Assembly (NCBI GenBank): GCA_003551965.1
Contig: PUOC01000193.1
Location: 1-32,393 of the forward strand
DNA from: Clostridiales bacterium
GTDB lineage: Bacteria; Bacillota; Limnochordia; Darwinibacteriales; B1SED10-159
DNA: 32,393 nucleotides
Reading direction: 5' to 3'
The notes beneath the pieces were generated by a model. That model was not told where the DNA came from. It made no database searches and saw nothing but the letters and a program-made list of their open reading frames with translations. Both the position numbers and the translations under genes were made by a program. Shown here in pieces: positions 24,952 to 32,393 of this stretch. Each line of letters opens with the position of its first letter. Positions within the stretch are counted from its first letter, which is position 1.

Positions 24952-25488
24952 ATGAAGCAACGCCCCATGCATTTGGATGCACTGGGCCAAGAGGCCCCCG
25001 GGTTGGCTGGACTCATGGTTGCTGTCCTAGTGCAGTACCCGGGCCTTCATTCTGTATATGCCAAAGACGGAGCCATTGTCCTGACTGTGGTTATGAAGGA
25101 GACGGACAGCACGGATCGCAGGGAATTTGGTGAACAGTTAGATCGCCACCAAGCGGTTCTCGAGACGTGTCTGGATACGGAGTTTTTCCGGCCTGATATC
25201 GACTGGGAGCTGTTAACGGGGTTTTCGAGAGTTTTTGTGTCCTGGCCATTGGAGAACTTTGTTTCCCAGCAGGCGCAGTTGGTGCTAGAACTGCTGTGGT
25301 CCCGGTTCAGCACAGAAATCTTGGTGGATGGGGACGACGATGGTCTCAACGACATGTCTCTGCGCCACGATTTCATGGAAGAGCAGTTAGAGCACGTGCA
25401 ATGGGATTCGGCCGAGACGCTGATTGCCTATAGAGAGGGCGGTCGAGTACTTGTCTATACCGTTCCGGCTGCAGGACAGGAGGCCTAA
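24952..25488 (+). CDS. Unrecognised protein between rny and ymdB
   Basis: I do not recognise this 178-residue protein. It has no signal peptide or membrane helix. The N-terminal third alternates hydrophobic residues as in beta strands (AIVLTVVMKE, 41-50). The middle has FSRVFVSWPLENFVSQQAQL (91-110), probably leading into a helix (LVLELLWSRF). An acidic patch DGDDDG lies at 126-131. One cysteine is present (73). The coding sequence looks real: AGGGAGGG is 7-8 bases ahead of ATG 24952, codon use resembles neighbours, and only two bases separate it from ymdB, whose ribosome site lies inside it. Co-transcription with ymdB, next to rny, suggests a link to RNA turnover or sporulation signalling, but that is inference. 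Confidence 0.75.
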   Translation: MKQRPMHLDALGQEAPGLAGLMVAVLVQYPGLHSVYAKDGAIVLTVVMKETDSTDRREFGEQLDRHQAVLETCLDTEFFRPDIDWELLTGFSRVFVSWPLENFVSQQAQLVLELLWSRFSTEILVDGDDDGLNDMSLRHDFMEEQLEHVQWDSAETLIAYREGGRVLVYTVPAAGQEA

Positions 25489-25490
25489 GG

Positions 25491-26273
25491 TTGCGCATAC
25501 TGATTTTGGGTGACGTGGTGGGACGCCCCGGACGCCGAATCATCAAAGAGCTTCTCCCCGAAATAGAACGTGCTCACAGGCCAGATCTGGTCATTGCCAA
25601 TGGCGAAAACGCTGCGGGCGGATTCGGACTGACGAAAAAGGTTGGTGAAGAGATCTTTGCTGCCGGCGTGGATGTGATCACCAGCGGCAACCACATCTGG
25701 GATAAGAAAGAGGTATATACCTATCTACAGGAAGAGAAGCGGGTTCTGCGTCCGGCCAACTATCCGCCGGGGGTGCCAGGCAGCTATCTTCATTACATCT
25801 CCGTTGAGACAGACACGGTAGCCGTTCTCAGCTTGACAGGGCGGGTCTTTATGGGAGATTTTGATTGTCCCTTTCGGAAGTTTGATCAGCTCTACGCGGA
25901 AATTTCCCAGCAGACACCCCATATTGTGGTGGATTTCCATGCCGAGGCAACATCGGAGAAGATAGCCTTTGCATGGCATGTCGATGGCCGGGCGAGCGTC
26001 GTTGTGGGTACGCATACCCATGTCGCCACCGCCGATGAGCGAGTGTTGGATAGGGGCACCGCGTATATCACAGATCTCGGGATGTGCGGCCCTACCGATG
26101 GCGTGCTGGGAGTCGAGAGGCAGACGGTGATTCAAAAGTTTCTCACGCAGCTGCCTGCCCGTTTTGACGTGGCCTCGGGTCCTGTGGGTCTCAATGGACT
26201 CGTGGTCGACATTGACCGCAGGGGCCGGGCCACCGATCTGTTTCGGCTGTCGCTCCAGAAAAGTATTGTGTGA
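25491..26273 (+). CDS. ymdB: YmdB-type metallophosphoesterase
   Basis: YmdB of Bacillus subtilis is a 2',3'-cyclic nucleotide phosphodiesterase that affects biofilm formation and sporulation. The 260 residues show all metal ligands of the family: D8 (LILGDVVGRPGR), E39-N40 (IANGENAAGGFG), N67-H68 (TSGNHIWDKKEV), H150 (VVDFHAEATSEK), H175 and H177 (VGTHTHVATADE). The end of the domain has DLGMCGPTDGVLG. TTG at 25491 is 7 bases from AGGAGG (25478-25483), which decides the start. The rny-ymdB-spoVS order is conserved with Bacillus except for the unknown gene inserted before it. Confidence 0.95.
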   Translation: MRILILGDVVGRPGRRIIKELLPEIERAHRPDLVIANGENAAGGFGLTKKVGEEIFAAGVDVITSGNHIWDKKEVYTYLQEEKRVLRPANYPPGVPGSYLHYISVETDTVAVLSLTGRVFMGDFDCPFRKFDQLYAEISQQTPHIVVDFHAEATSEKIAFAWHVDGRASVVVGTHTHVATADERVLDRGTAYITDLGMCGPTDGVLGVERQTVIQKFLTQLPARFDVASGPVGLNGLVVDIDRRGRATDLFRLSLQKSIV

Positions 26274-26297
26274 AAAAAGGACTATTACTCGACAATC

Positions 26298-26303
26298 TAT
26301 AAT
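26298..26303 (+). promoter_or_regulatory. -10-like TATAAT ahead of spoVS
   Basis: A perfect TATAAT lies in an AT-rich stretch 62 bases before the spoVS start. No TTGACA-like element sits 16-18 bases upstream (the sequence there is A-rich, AAAAAGGAC). In B. subtilis spoVS uses sigma-H; a sigma-H-like spacing could not be confirmed by eye. Confidence 0.4.
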
Positions 26304-26364
26304 ATATATGAATAACTGGCAGTAGTGGCAGAGGTACTATGTTTGCTATAGGGAGGTCGACGTC

Positions 26365-26625
26365 ATGGAAGTATTGAAGGTTTCTGCAAAATCCAGCCCA
26401 AATTCCGTAGCAGGCGCTTTAGCAGGTGTTCTGCGAGAACGAGGTCGAGCCGAAATCCAAGCCATTGGGGCCGGGGCATTGAACCAAGCTGTCAAAGCCG
26501 TAGCTATTGCCAGGGGATTTGTTGCACCCAGTGGTGTAGACTTGATCTGTATTCCAGCGTTCACGGACATCATGATTGAAGACGAAGAGCGGACCGCGAT
26601 TAAGCTGATCGTAGAACCGCGCTAA
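26365..26625 (+). CDS. spoVS: Stage V sporulation protein S
   Basis: SpoVS is a small Alba-like protein needed for normal progress through sporulation in Bacillus. The 86 residues match the family over their whole length: MEVLKVSAKSSPNSVAGALA, IQAIGAGALNQAVKAVAIAR, and DLICIPAFTDIMIEDEERTA. The ribosome site GGGAGG lies about 10 bases upstream of the ATG. The gene has its own AT-rich upstream region and a strong terminator after it, so it is probably transcribed alone. SpoVS also occurs in some non-sporulating bacteria, so on its own it does not prove sporulation. Confidence 0.97.
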   Translation: MEVLKVSAKSSPNSVAGALAGVLRERGRAEIQAIGAGALNQAVKAVAIARGFVAPSGVDLICIPAFTDIMIEDEERTAIKLIVEPR

Positions 26626-26640
26626 AAGGGACCATCATGT

Positions 26641-26671
26641 CTGCCTGGTATTCACCGGGCAGGCTTTTTTT
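26641..26671 (+). terminator. Intrinsic terminator after spoVS
   Basis: CTGCCTGG (26641-26648) pairs with CCGGGCAG (26655-26662), with one G-T wobble and a 6-base loop, followed by GC and seven T's (26665-26671). It ends spoVS transcription just upstream of the dipeptidase ribosome site. Confidence 0.85.
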
Positions 26672-26686
26672 GAAAAGGAGCTGATT

Positions 26687-27643
26687 ATGTACATTTTCGA
26701 TGCTCACATCGACACATTGATGAGACTAGCCGACGGTGAGCCGTTTTGCGGCGGCCACGGTTCCGGGCACGTAGATCTCGGGCGCATGAAAAAGGGACAA
26801 GTAGGAGCGGAGATATTTGCCGTCTACACAGAGTCCCACTTTCGTCCTGGGCAAAGTCTGCAGCGAAGCCTTGAGATGATTGACGCTTTTTGGAGGATGG
26901 TTGAAGCCCATCCAGGGGAGATCCGGGCAACCCTTAGTGCAGCCGACCTGGAAACCCATCGCCAGCAGGGAGTTATGGCAGCCCTGTTGTCCCTCGAAGG
27001 AGCAGAACCCCTTGGTGTGGACATCCGCAATCTCCGCATCATGTTTAGGCTCGGCGTCAGGGTTATCACTTTGACCTGGAATCACCGTAACGCACTGGCC
27101 GATGGCGCAGCCGAAGAAGAGTCGGCCGGGGGGTTGAGTGTTTTTGGCCAAGACGTGGTTCGGGAAATGGCCGCTTTGGGAATGGTCGTTGATGTATCGC
27201 ATCTGGCAGAGCCCGGGTTTTGGGACGTCATGGCAGCAGACGCGGCGGTGATTGCATCCCACTCCAATGCCGCCGCTTTGTGTCCCCACCGCCGCAATCT
27301 CAGTGATCACCAGCTGCGGGCCTTGTCTGACCGCGGAGGCGTGGTGGGCGCTAACTTCTGCCCTGCATTTTTGCGCCAAGGGCCAGCCGGCGAAGTGACG
27401 GCAGATGATCTTTATGATCACATCGAATATATGGTTAACTGTATGGGCGAGGACGGCGTTGGTTTGGGTTCCGACTATGATGGAATCGATGCTGCGCCGA
27501 GCGGGCTAGAGGATATTTCCAGCCTACCCCATGTGGCGGAGGGGTTGGCGGCTCGCGGTTTAACAGAACGGGTGGTCGAAAAAGTCATGGGGGGCAACTT
27601 TTATCGCCTCTTTTCGGCGGCTCTGCCCGATGGCAATCGGTAA
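26687..27643 (+). CDS. M19 family membrane-type dipeptidase
   Basis: A zinc dipeptidase of the renal-dipeptidase family (M19), which cleaves dipeptides including those with a D-residue. The 318 residues show the metal ligands: H7 and D9 in FDAHIDTLMRL, the bridging Glu in LLSLEGAEPLG, His in VDVSHLAEPGFWDV and in IASHSNAAALCPHRRN, and the late Asp in GLGSDYDGI. No signal peptide is present, so it is probably cytosolic despite the family name. AAAAGGAG lies 6 bases before the ATG. A role in spore cortex or peptide recycling is possible but not shown. Confidence 0.93.
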   Translation: MYIFDAHIDTLMRLADGEPFCGGHGSGHVDLGRMKKGQVGAEIFAVYTESHFRPGQSLQRSLEMIDAFWRMVEAHPGEIRATLSAADLETHRQQGVMAALLSLEGAEPLGVDIRNLRIMFRLGVRVITLTWNHRNALADGAAEEESAGGLSVFGQDVVREMAALGMVVDVSHLAEPGFWDVMAADAAVIASHSNAAALCPHRRNLSDHQLRALSDRGGVVGANFCPAFLRQGPAGEVTADDLYDHIEYMVNCMGEDGVGLGSDYDGIDAAPSGLEDISSLPHVAEGLAARGLTERVVEKVMGGNFYRLFSAALPDGNR

Positions 27644-27673
27644 TGAGAATGAAACATGTTCTCGGGATACGAA

Positions 27674-27702
27674 TTGCAGTTTGCCGCGGTTCGTGCTACA
27701 AT
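27674..27702 (+). promoter_or_regulatory. Sigma-A-type promoter of lysA
   Basis: TTGCAG (27674-27679), a 17-base spacer, then TACAAT (27697-27702). Transcription should start near 27709, at the foot of a GGCTTCCGG/CCGGAGGCC hairpin (27710-27730, one wobble). The short leader leaves no room for a lysine riboswitch. Confidence 0.75.
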
Positions 27703-27775
27703 ACTGTATGGCTTCCGGGAACCGGAGGCCGTATCCATTGCCGTGAAGGCCGAAGCTGATTAGGAGGAACTACAC

Positions 27776-29077
27776 GTGACTGGTACCATGACAATCAACC
27801 AGGCAGGCCATTTGGAAATCGGCGGCTGTGACACCGTGACATTGGCGCGCCAATACGGTACACCATTGTACGTTATGGACGAAGAGGCAGTTAGGCGCAG
27901 AGCGGAGCAGTATTCACAATCGCTGCGCGGACTTGAGGACAGTGAGATCATCTATGCGGGCAAAGCTCTGCTGACAGTGGGTATAGCAGCCCTCGTCAAG
28001 CAGATGGGCTTGAGCTTGGATGTGGTGAGTGGCGGTGAACTGTATGCAGCGGCCCAAGCGCAGTTCCCCATGGAAAAAATTTACTTTCACGGCAGCAACA
28101 AATCGGCGCATGAGTTGAAGATGGCCGTGGATTACGGCGTCGGACGCATTGTCGTAGACAGCCTATATGAGTTGGAGCTCCTTTCCGACATATTGGTTCA
28201 GAGTAACCGTGAATGCGACATACTGCTGCGTCTTACGCCCGGCGTAGAAGCACACACCCACTCCCATATTCAAACGGGGCAGTCCGATTCTAAGTTTGGC
28301 TTCGGTATTGCCACTGGCCAAGCTAAGGCCGGTGTCGAAGCGGCGTCGAAGCTTCCTAATGTCCACTTGCGGGGAATCCATTGCCATATCGGTTCTCAGA
28401 TTTTTGAGGTGTCTCCCTTTAAAGCCGCCGTTGAGAGCATGATGGACTTCCTAGCCGAGACGAACAACGCCGGGTACGGCCTGCGTGAGTTGGATATCGG
28501 GGGTGGTCTGGGTATCCGCCATACCCCTGAAGACGACACACTGGACATTGAGGAATACGGGCAGTTCCTGGTCAAGACCGTGAGGCAAGCGGCCCAAGCA
28601 CGCGGCCTTCCCATACCGAAATTGATGATAGAGCCAGGCCGTTCATTGGTCGGCGAAGCCGGCACCACTCTCTATGCCGTGGGGACCATTAAAGAACTTC
28701 CCGGCATACGAACCTACGTTTCCGTGGATGGCGGTATGGGGGACAATCCCAGGGTTTCGCTGTATGGCGCCGAATATACCGGTCTTGCGGCCAGCAAAAT
28801 GAACGCGTCAGAAACGAAAGTATATACCGTGGCAGGTAAGTGCTGCGAATCCGGAGACAAGCTGCTGTTTGATGTGGAGCTGCCTGTACTTGTTCCCGGA
28901 GACATTTTGGCCGTTCCTGCCACCGGAGCATACAACTACTCCATGGCCAGCAACTACAACATGCTTCCCCGTCCGGCCATGGTCAGCGTTTATCAAGGGA
29001 AGAGCGAGCTGTTGGTGGAACGGGAGCAGTATCATGATCTTGTGCGACTGCACCGGATACCAGAGCGTTGGCAGTAG
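27776..29077 (+). CDS. lysA: Diaminopimelate decarboxylase
   Basis: LysA is a PLP enzyme that decarboxylates meso-diaminopimelate to L-lysine, the last step of lysine synthesis. Of 433 residues, K63 in IIYAGKALLTV binds PLP. Further motifs are LDVVSGGELYAA, HCHIGSQI, the phosphate-binding DIGGGLGI, EPGRSLVGEAG, and the active-site cysteine in KCCESGDKLL. The last conserved tyrosine region is AYNYSMASNYNMLPRPAMV. GTG at 27776 is 8 bases from AGGAGG (27762-27767). The gene has its own promoter and begins the lysA-protease-HD-scp block. Confidence 0.96.
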   Translation: MTGTMTINQAGHLEIGGCDTVTLARQYGTPLYVMDEEAVRRRAEQYSQSLRGLEDSEIIYAGKALLTVGIAALVKQMGLSLDVVSGGELYAAAQAQFPMEKIYFHGSNKSAHELKMAVDYGVGRIVVDSLYELELLSDILVQSNRECDILLRLTPGVEAHTHSHIQTGQSDSKFGFGIATGQAKAGVEAASKLPNVHLRGIHCHIGSQIFEVSPFKAAVESMMDFLAETNNAGYGLRELDIGGGLGIRHTPEDDTLDIEEYGQFLVKTVRQAAQARGLPIPKLMIEPGRSLVGEAGTTLYAVGTIKELPGIRTYVSVDGGMGDNPRVSLYGAEYTGLAASKMNASETKVYTVAGKCCESGDKLLFDVELPVLVPGDILAVPATGAYNYSMASNYNMLPRPAMVSVYQGKSELLVEREQYHDLVRLHRIPERWQ

Positions 29078-29146
29078 AAGTTCGCTAAGATCGGCGTACC
29101 TTGACCGGCCAGTCAAGCGCCGTGGCGGCGAAGAGGAGGAACAGGA

Positions 29147-29767
29147 ATGAACCTGAACTTGGAGTTTATCATACTAGGGATTCCGGCGCTGCTGTTTGCC
29201 ATATCGATCCACGAATTTGCCCATGGATATGTGGCACACCGCTTAGGGGATCCTACGCCCTCGGCCCAGGGACGCTTGACGCTGAACCCCATTGCCCATC
29301 TTGATCCGGTTGGCGGTTTGATGCTGCTGCTCTTTAGGTTCGGATGGGCCAAACCCGTGCAGGTGAACCCGCTCTATTTCCAGGATCGGCGCAAAGGTAT
29401 GATGTTAGTGGCAATCGCCGGACCGCTGGCGAATATTACGTCGGCGTTCGTTTTTTACCATCTGATGCGGTGGGTCGGCCCGCTGTTCATGCCACTGCCG
29501 TTTTTTGCGGCACTGCAGATGCTTCTCATGGTCTGTGTGCAGCTCAATATCGGGTTAGCGGCGTTCAACTTACTGCCGTTTCCGCCATTGGATGGTTCAA
29601 AGATCCTGGCAGGCCTGCTGCCGCCGAAGATGCGTTATTCCTATCAGAGTTATGCCCAATACGGCCCGATTATCCTTATACTGTTGCTGGTGACCGGTAT
29701 GTTTCAGCGGATCATGATGCCTATTTATCAGGTGCTGCTCTTGGTCGTCTCCGGCTTTGGGGTATAA
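29147..29767 (+). CDS. Site-2 protease family membrane metalloprotease (M50)
   Basis: An intramembrane zinc protease of the short M50 type (206 residues, YwhC-like), with about five or six membrane helices. HEFAH near residue 23 is the HExxH zinc motif (IHEFAHGYVAHRLGD). LPFPPLDGSKIL supplies the third ligand Asp. RLTLNPIAHLDPVGGLM and WAKPVQVNP are family signatures. No PDZ domain is present. AGAGGAGGAACAGG precedes the ATG. This gene is commonly found near scpA-scpB in clostridia; its substrate is unknown. Confidence 0.94.
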   Translation: MNLNLEFIILGIPALLFAISIHEFAHGYVAHRLGDPTPSAQGRLTLNPIAHLDPVGGLMLLLFRFGWAKPVQVNPLYFQDRRKGMMLVAIAGPLANITSAFVFYHLMRWVGPLFMPLPFFAALQMLLMVCVQLNIGLAAFNLLPFPPLDGSKILAGLLPPKMRYSYQSYAQYGPIILILLLVTGMFQRIMMPIYQVLLLVVSGFGV

Positions 29768-29769
29768 CC

Positions 29770-30279
29770 GTGCCATCGGTCTGGGCCGCCGCGTACCGAG
29801 CGGCCGCTGTGCTTTTCCGGTCCTCGTGTTCGTACCAGGATGAATGCTGGGTATGGGGCCATCTCAACCAGAAGCAGTGGACTCTCTTCCGTGCTATGCT
29901 TCCCTGTGATCAGGCACACTGTGTCCGGACAGCCCGCAGGGCAGAGGAGTTGTCACTCACATACGGAGTTTCGGAGGAGGAGAGGGGGCTGCTGGTAAGG
30001 GCAGCCCTCCTTCATGATATTGGCAAAGGCGGTGCCGAACTGGGTTTCGCCGTCCGTGTTTTGCAGCGTTTGCCGTTCTCCCGTGAAGTGAAGCGAAGAA
30101 TGGCCCGCATATGGCCTCATGGCGAGAGCGCTCTGCGGGTGCTCGAAGATCACCCCGGGATTGGAGGAGAGAAACTGCGCCGAATGGGCGCTTGCCGCCG
30201 ATTGATTGGGTTGGTTGCCGAGCATCACTGTCCCACGACGAAACTCGGCGAAATTCTGAAACGGGCGGATGACGGCTGA
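29770..30279 (+). CDS. HD-domain phosphohydrolase-like protein
   Basis: A 169-residue HD-superfamily protein. Motif residues are visible: H50 (DQAHCVRTARRAEE), H82-D83 in LLHDIGKGG, H128 (LEDHPG), the HH at 152-153 (VAEHHCP), and a final Asp in LKRADDG. Such metal-dependent phosphohydrolases act on nucleotides or related phosphates; the substrate here is unknown. GTG 29770 lies 2 bases after the protease stop, with no clear ribosome site, so coupling to the upstream gene is likely. The frame stays open far upstream, through the protease gene, but that part is not a plausible protein. It lies 14 bases before scpA. Confidence 0.85.
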   Translation: MPSVWAAAYRAAAVLFRSSCSYQDECWVWGHLNQKQWTLFRAMLPCDQAHCVRTARRAEELSLTYGVSEEERGLLVRAALLHDIGKGGAELGFAVRVLQRLPFSREVKRRMARIWPHGESALRVLEDHPGIGGEKLRRMGACRRLIGLVAEHHCPTTKLGEILKRADDG

Positions 30280-30293
30280 GAGGGGGATGCGAC

Positions 30294-31031
30294 TTGTATC
30301 AAGTCGATTTGGAGGTCTATCAAGGTCCCTTTGATCTGCTGCTTGACCTGATCGAATCGGAGCAGATTGATATTTGGGATATTCCCATTGCCCGAATTGC
30401 CGGCCAATACTTGGACCATCTGCGCCAGATGCAGGAAATGGACTTGGCCGTAGGCAGCGAATTTCTCGTGATGGCGGCCACACTGTTGGAGATCAAGGCT
30501 AAAATGCTCCTGCCTGCTCCTCTGCAGGAGGAGGATGAAGGCGAAGAGGAAGAAGATCCCCGTGAAGGTTTAGTGGCAAGGCTCTTGGAGTACAAAATGT
30601 ACAAGGAAATTGCCAACCACCTCAAACATCGTGAACAGGAAACTTCCGGTCATTATACACGGGGATACATCAGAGAATGCACGGATACGGGCCCTATTTT
30701 CACCAATCCGGTCGGTGTGGACTTAAGGCAGCTGGCGGGTGCGCTGGAGCAGGCCTTAGAGGCCGCTGAAGAGGTGGAGGCCGTGGAGCAGATCCAGCGG
30801 CAGGTATCTATTGAAGAGCGCATCGGTGAGCTGCGGCTTCAACTTTCCAGAGAGCATCGCGTTCGGTTATCGCAGTTGTTCGAAGGTGCCCAGCGTTGGG
30901 ATATCATTGTGACCTTTTTGGCTGTTCTGGAGTTGATTCGTATGGGTGAAATAAAGGGCCGCCAAAGGCAAGCTTTTTCCGACATTTCCCTTGAGTTCCT
31001 TGGGGATCGGAACTCGGAGGTGGTCTCGTGA
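30294..31031 (+). CDS. scpA: Segregation and condensation protein A
   Basis: ScpA is the kleisin that bridges SMC heads in the bacterial condensin complex, with ScpB. The 245 residues have the N-terminal SMC-binding helices (YQVDLEVYQGPFDLLLDLI, then QIDIWDIPIARIAGQYLDHL), an acidic middle (EEDEGEEEEDPRE), and a C-terminal winged helix (VTFLAVLELIRMGEIKGRQ). TTG at 30294 is 7 bases after AGGGGG (30281-30286). The start codon of scpB overlaps the stop. Confidence 0.96.
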   Translation: MYQVDLEVYQGPFDLLLDLIESEQIDIWDIPIARIAGQYLDHLRQMQEMDLAVGSEFLVMAATLLEIKAKMLLPAPLQEEDEGEEEEDPREGLVARLLEYKMYKEIANHLKHREQETSGHYTRGYIRECTDTGPIFTNPVGVDLRQLAGALEQALEAAEEVEAVEQIQRQVSIEERIGELRLQLSREHRVRLSQLFEGAQRWDIIVTFLAVLELIRMGEIKGRQRQAFSDISLEFLGDRNSEVVS

Positions 31032-31573
31032 AAGTGGAAGAAGCGGAGAAGATAGTGGAGGCTCTCATTTTTGCGTCGTCCCGCCCGATTGGTCCCAAAG
31101 CAATCGCCGAAATTCTGGAAGTGGAATCGGAGTTTGTGGCCCGATTGGTAGAGCGCATACGGGAGCGATATCAGGAACGAGGTATTTGTGTCCGTTCAGT
31201 GGCCGGAGGATATCAGTTCGTCACATCAGCCTCTTGTGCCCCTTGGGTAGAAAAACTTGGTCGTCCCATGGTGCATTCCCCGTTATCGTTGGCCGGTGTA
31301 GAAACCTTGGCGATCATCGCTTATAGACAGCCGATCACCAAAGCGGAAATCGAACATATACGCGGTGTGCGCGTCGACAGCGCAGTCAATACCCTCATAG
31401 AACGGGGGCTGATTGAGGAAGTAGGGCGCAAAGAGGCTCCTGGCCGCCCAATCCTATATGCAACCACGGAGCAGTTCCTGGTTCACTTCGGATTGAACGG
31501 CCTCCACGAGCTTCCTCCCGAAGAGGATTTCCGGCAGGACGGCGCAGCAGACCGGTCGGATGGAGACCTTTAA
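31028..31573 (+). CDS. scpB: Segregation and condensation protein B
   Basis: ScpB dimers bind ScpA and complete the SMC condensin. The 181 residues form two winged-helix domains: KVEEAEKIVEALIFASSRPI at the N-terminus, and LSLAGVETLAIIAYRQPITK then IEHIRGVRVDSAVNTLIERG in the second. The final part, GRPILYATTEQFLVHFGL, is typical. GTG 31028 overlaps the scpA stop (GTGA), with GGAGGTG a few bases upstream, inside scpA. In many clostridia spore genes (spmA, spmB, a D,D-carboxypeptidase) lie between scpB and rluB; they are absent here. Confidence 0.96.
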   Translation: MKVEEAEKIVEALIFASSRPIGPKAIAEILEVESEFVARLVERIRERYQERGICVRSVAGGYQFVTSASCAPWVEKLGRPMVHSPLSLAGVETLAIIAYRQPITKAEIEHIRGVRVDSAVNTLIERGLIEEVGRKEAPGRPILYATTEQFLVHFGLNGLHELPPEEDFRQDGAADRSDGDL

Positions 31574-31642
31574 GGGGGCTGTTTTGGGTGTTGTCGAATG
31601 GCACTGAACCATGTATGATGGAATGTGATGGAGGTAAGCAGT

Positions 31643-32371
31643 TTGAGACAGAGACTGCAGAAGGTCATGGCCCATGCTGGCCTGGGTTCTCGACGGCGGT
31701 GCGAACAGTGGATTGTGAGCGGTCGGGTCCAGGTTAACGGGCAGATCTGCACGGAGTTGGGGACGAAGGTCGATCCCGGCAGCGACAGGATTTTGGTGGA
31801 CGGCAGGCCGTTGCCCGGACCGGAACCGAATATGTATGTCATGCTTCATAAGCCTAAGAACGTGATCTGTACAGTAAAGGACGACAAAGGGCGGCCCACG
31901 GTGATGGATTGTCTTGGCGGCCTTAGACGGCGGGTATATCCGGTGGGACGTTTGGATGGCGATTCTGAGGGATTGCTGCTGCTGACTAACGACGGCTTTC
32001 TGTCCCATCGTTTGCTGCATCCTAGCTATCATGTTCCGAAGACCTATCGCGTAACGGTGAAGGGAAGAATGGCAGAAGAGGCCTTAGCCGCACTGCGAGA
32101 CGGAATTGCTTTGGAAGATGGTGTTACTGCTCCTGCCCGGGTTGACCTTGTGGATCAGACGCCGGCTTGCGTGGTGGATATTACGCTTTGGGAAGGCCGC
32201 AACCGACAGGTGCGGCGCATGTTTGATGCAGTGCAGCATCCGGTTGTCCGGTTGGTGCGGAGGGCCGTAGGGCCGCTGGCCTTGGGGGAGCTGCGACCCG
32301 GCCAGTTCCGTTATCTGGAGACCTCAGAAATAGATGCGCTGTATGAGGCGGTGGATCATGGACGAACCTGA
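31643..32371 (+). CDS. rluB: 23S rRNA pseudouridine synthase RluB family
   Basis: This enzyme isomerises a uridine in helix 89-region 23S rRNA (RluB type; the near relative RsuA acts on 16S rRNA). An N-terminal S4 RNA-binding domain (RLQKVMAHAGLGSRRRCEQW) precedes the catalytic domain. The latter has the aspartate in VGRLDGDSEGLLLLTNDG, and ITLWEGRNRQVRRMFDAVQH. The start is taken as TTG 31643, which is 8 bases from GGAGG (31630-31634); GTG 31625 and ATG 31628 overlap that site. The length is then 242 residues. The next gene begins inside the end of this one. Confidence 0.92.
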   Translation: MRQRLQKVMAHAGLGSRRRCEQWIVSGRVQVNGQICTELGTKVDPGSDRILVDGRPLPGPEPNMYVMLHKPKNVICTVKDDKGRPTVMDCLGGLRRRVYPVGRLDGDSEGLLLLTNDGFLSHRLLHPSYHVPKTYRVTVKGRMAEEALAALRDGIALEDGVTAPARVDLVDQTPACVVDITLWEGRNRQVRRMFDAVQHPVVRLVRRAVGPLALGELRPGQFRYLETSEIDALYEAVDHGRT

Positions 32372-32393
32372 TGTGGTGGTTATCGGCGGCGGG
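32358..32393 (+). CDS. Start of an FAD/NAD-binding oxidoreductase (3' end outside window)
   Basis: Only twelve codons lie in the window: MDEPDVVVIGGG. The VVVIGGG beginning is a dinucleotide-binding Rossmann motif. A gene for a BaiN/HI0933-like flavoprotein often follows rluB in clostridia, which makes that the best guess. It overlaps the rluB end by 14 bases and has GAGGCGGTGG upstream. Confidence 0.55.
   Translation, partial: MDEPDVVVIGGG

Noticed and set aside
27703-27775. Lysine riboswitch or T-box ahead of lysA
   Set aside because: The promoter at 27674-27702 leaves a leader of about 67 bases, too short, and neither core motif is present.

Overview
The window reads as a piece of chromosome from a spore-forming Bacillota (Firmicutes) lineage, probably a clostridial or deep-branching class rather than Bacilli. 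The case rests on spoVS, a SpoIIIE/FtsK-type translocase next to a RodZ-like gene, the block pgsA-cinA-thpR-recA-recX-rny-ymdB-spoVS, the scpA-scpB-rluB block, strong AGGAGG ribosome sites and frequent GTG/TTG starts. No tRNA, rRNA, insertion sequence, prophage or CRISPR array was seen. This is mostly core chromosome, with some unusual arrangements.

Layout. (1) 1-1385: the 3' end of ftsK/spoIIIE and a short RodZ-like HTH membrane protein. (2) 1396-6526: hslO (Hsp33), a UPF0182 giant membrane protein and murC. (3) 6527-11086: a 443-bp structured non-coding stretch, then two peptide-type ABC permeases and a solute-binding protein, with no ATPase genes. (4) 13941-11303, minus strand: atpZ-atpI-atpB-atpE-atpF-atpH, i.e. 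the membrane sector plus delta of an F-type ATP synthase. It ends in a terminator where atpA-atpG-atpD-atpC would be expected. (5) 14117-19882: rimO-pgsA, NAD-type malic enzyme, a DUF212/PAP2-like protein, a reverse-strand FN3 lipoprotein and an M42 aminopeptidase. (6) 19886-26625: cinA, thpR, recA, recX, rny, an unrecognised 178-residue protein, ymdB and spoVS. (7) 26687-32393: an M19 dipeptidase, lysA behind a good sigma-A-type promoter, a site-2 protease, an HD-domain protein, scpA, scpB, rluB and the first codons of an FAD-type oxidoreductase.

How the genes fit together. DNA maintenance and segregation (FtsK, RecA, RecX, ScpA, ScpB), envelope building (MurC, PgsA, LysA, RodZ-like) and RNA turnover or modification (RNase Y, YmdB, ThpR, RimO, RluB) dominate. 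Peptide or sugar import (opp-like genes) and peptide turnover (M42, M19) form a nutritional theme. Compared with the order I know from Bacillus and clostridia, blocks 2-4 sit between rodZ and rimO-pgsA, and the malic-enzyme block sits between pgsA and cinA. Rearrangement is therefore likely here and may also explain the split ATP synthase operon.

The observations most worth following are the ATP synthase operon that stops after atpH, the sodium-binding signature in its c subunit, the nested hairpin overlapping the atpE stop codon, several long perfect hairpins without U-tracts, the structured leader before oppB, and the unknown protein between rny and ymdB.
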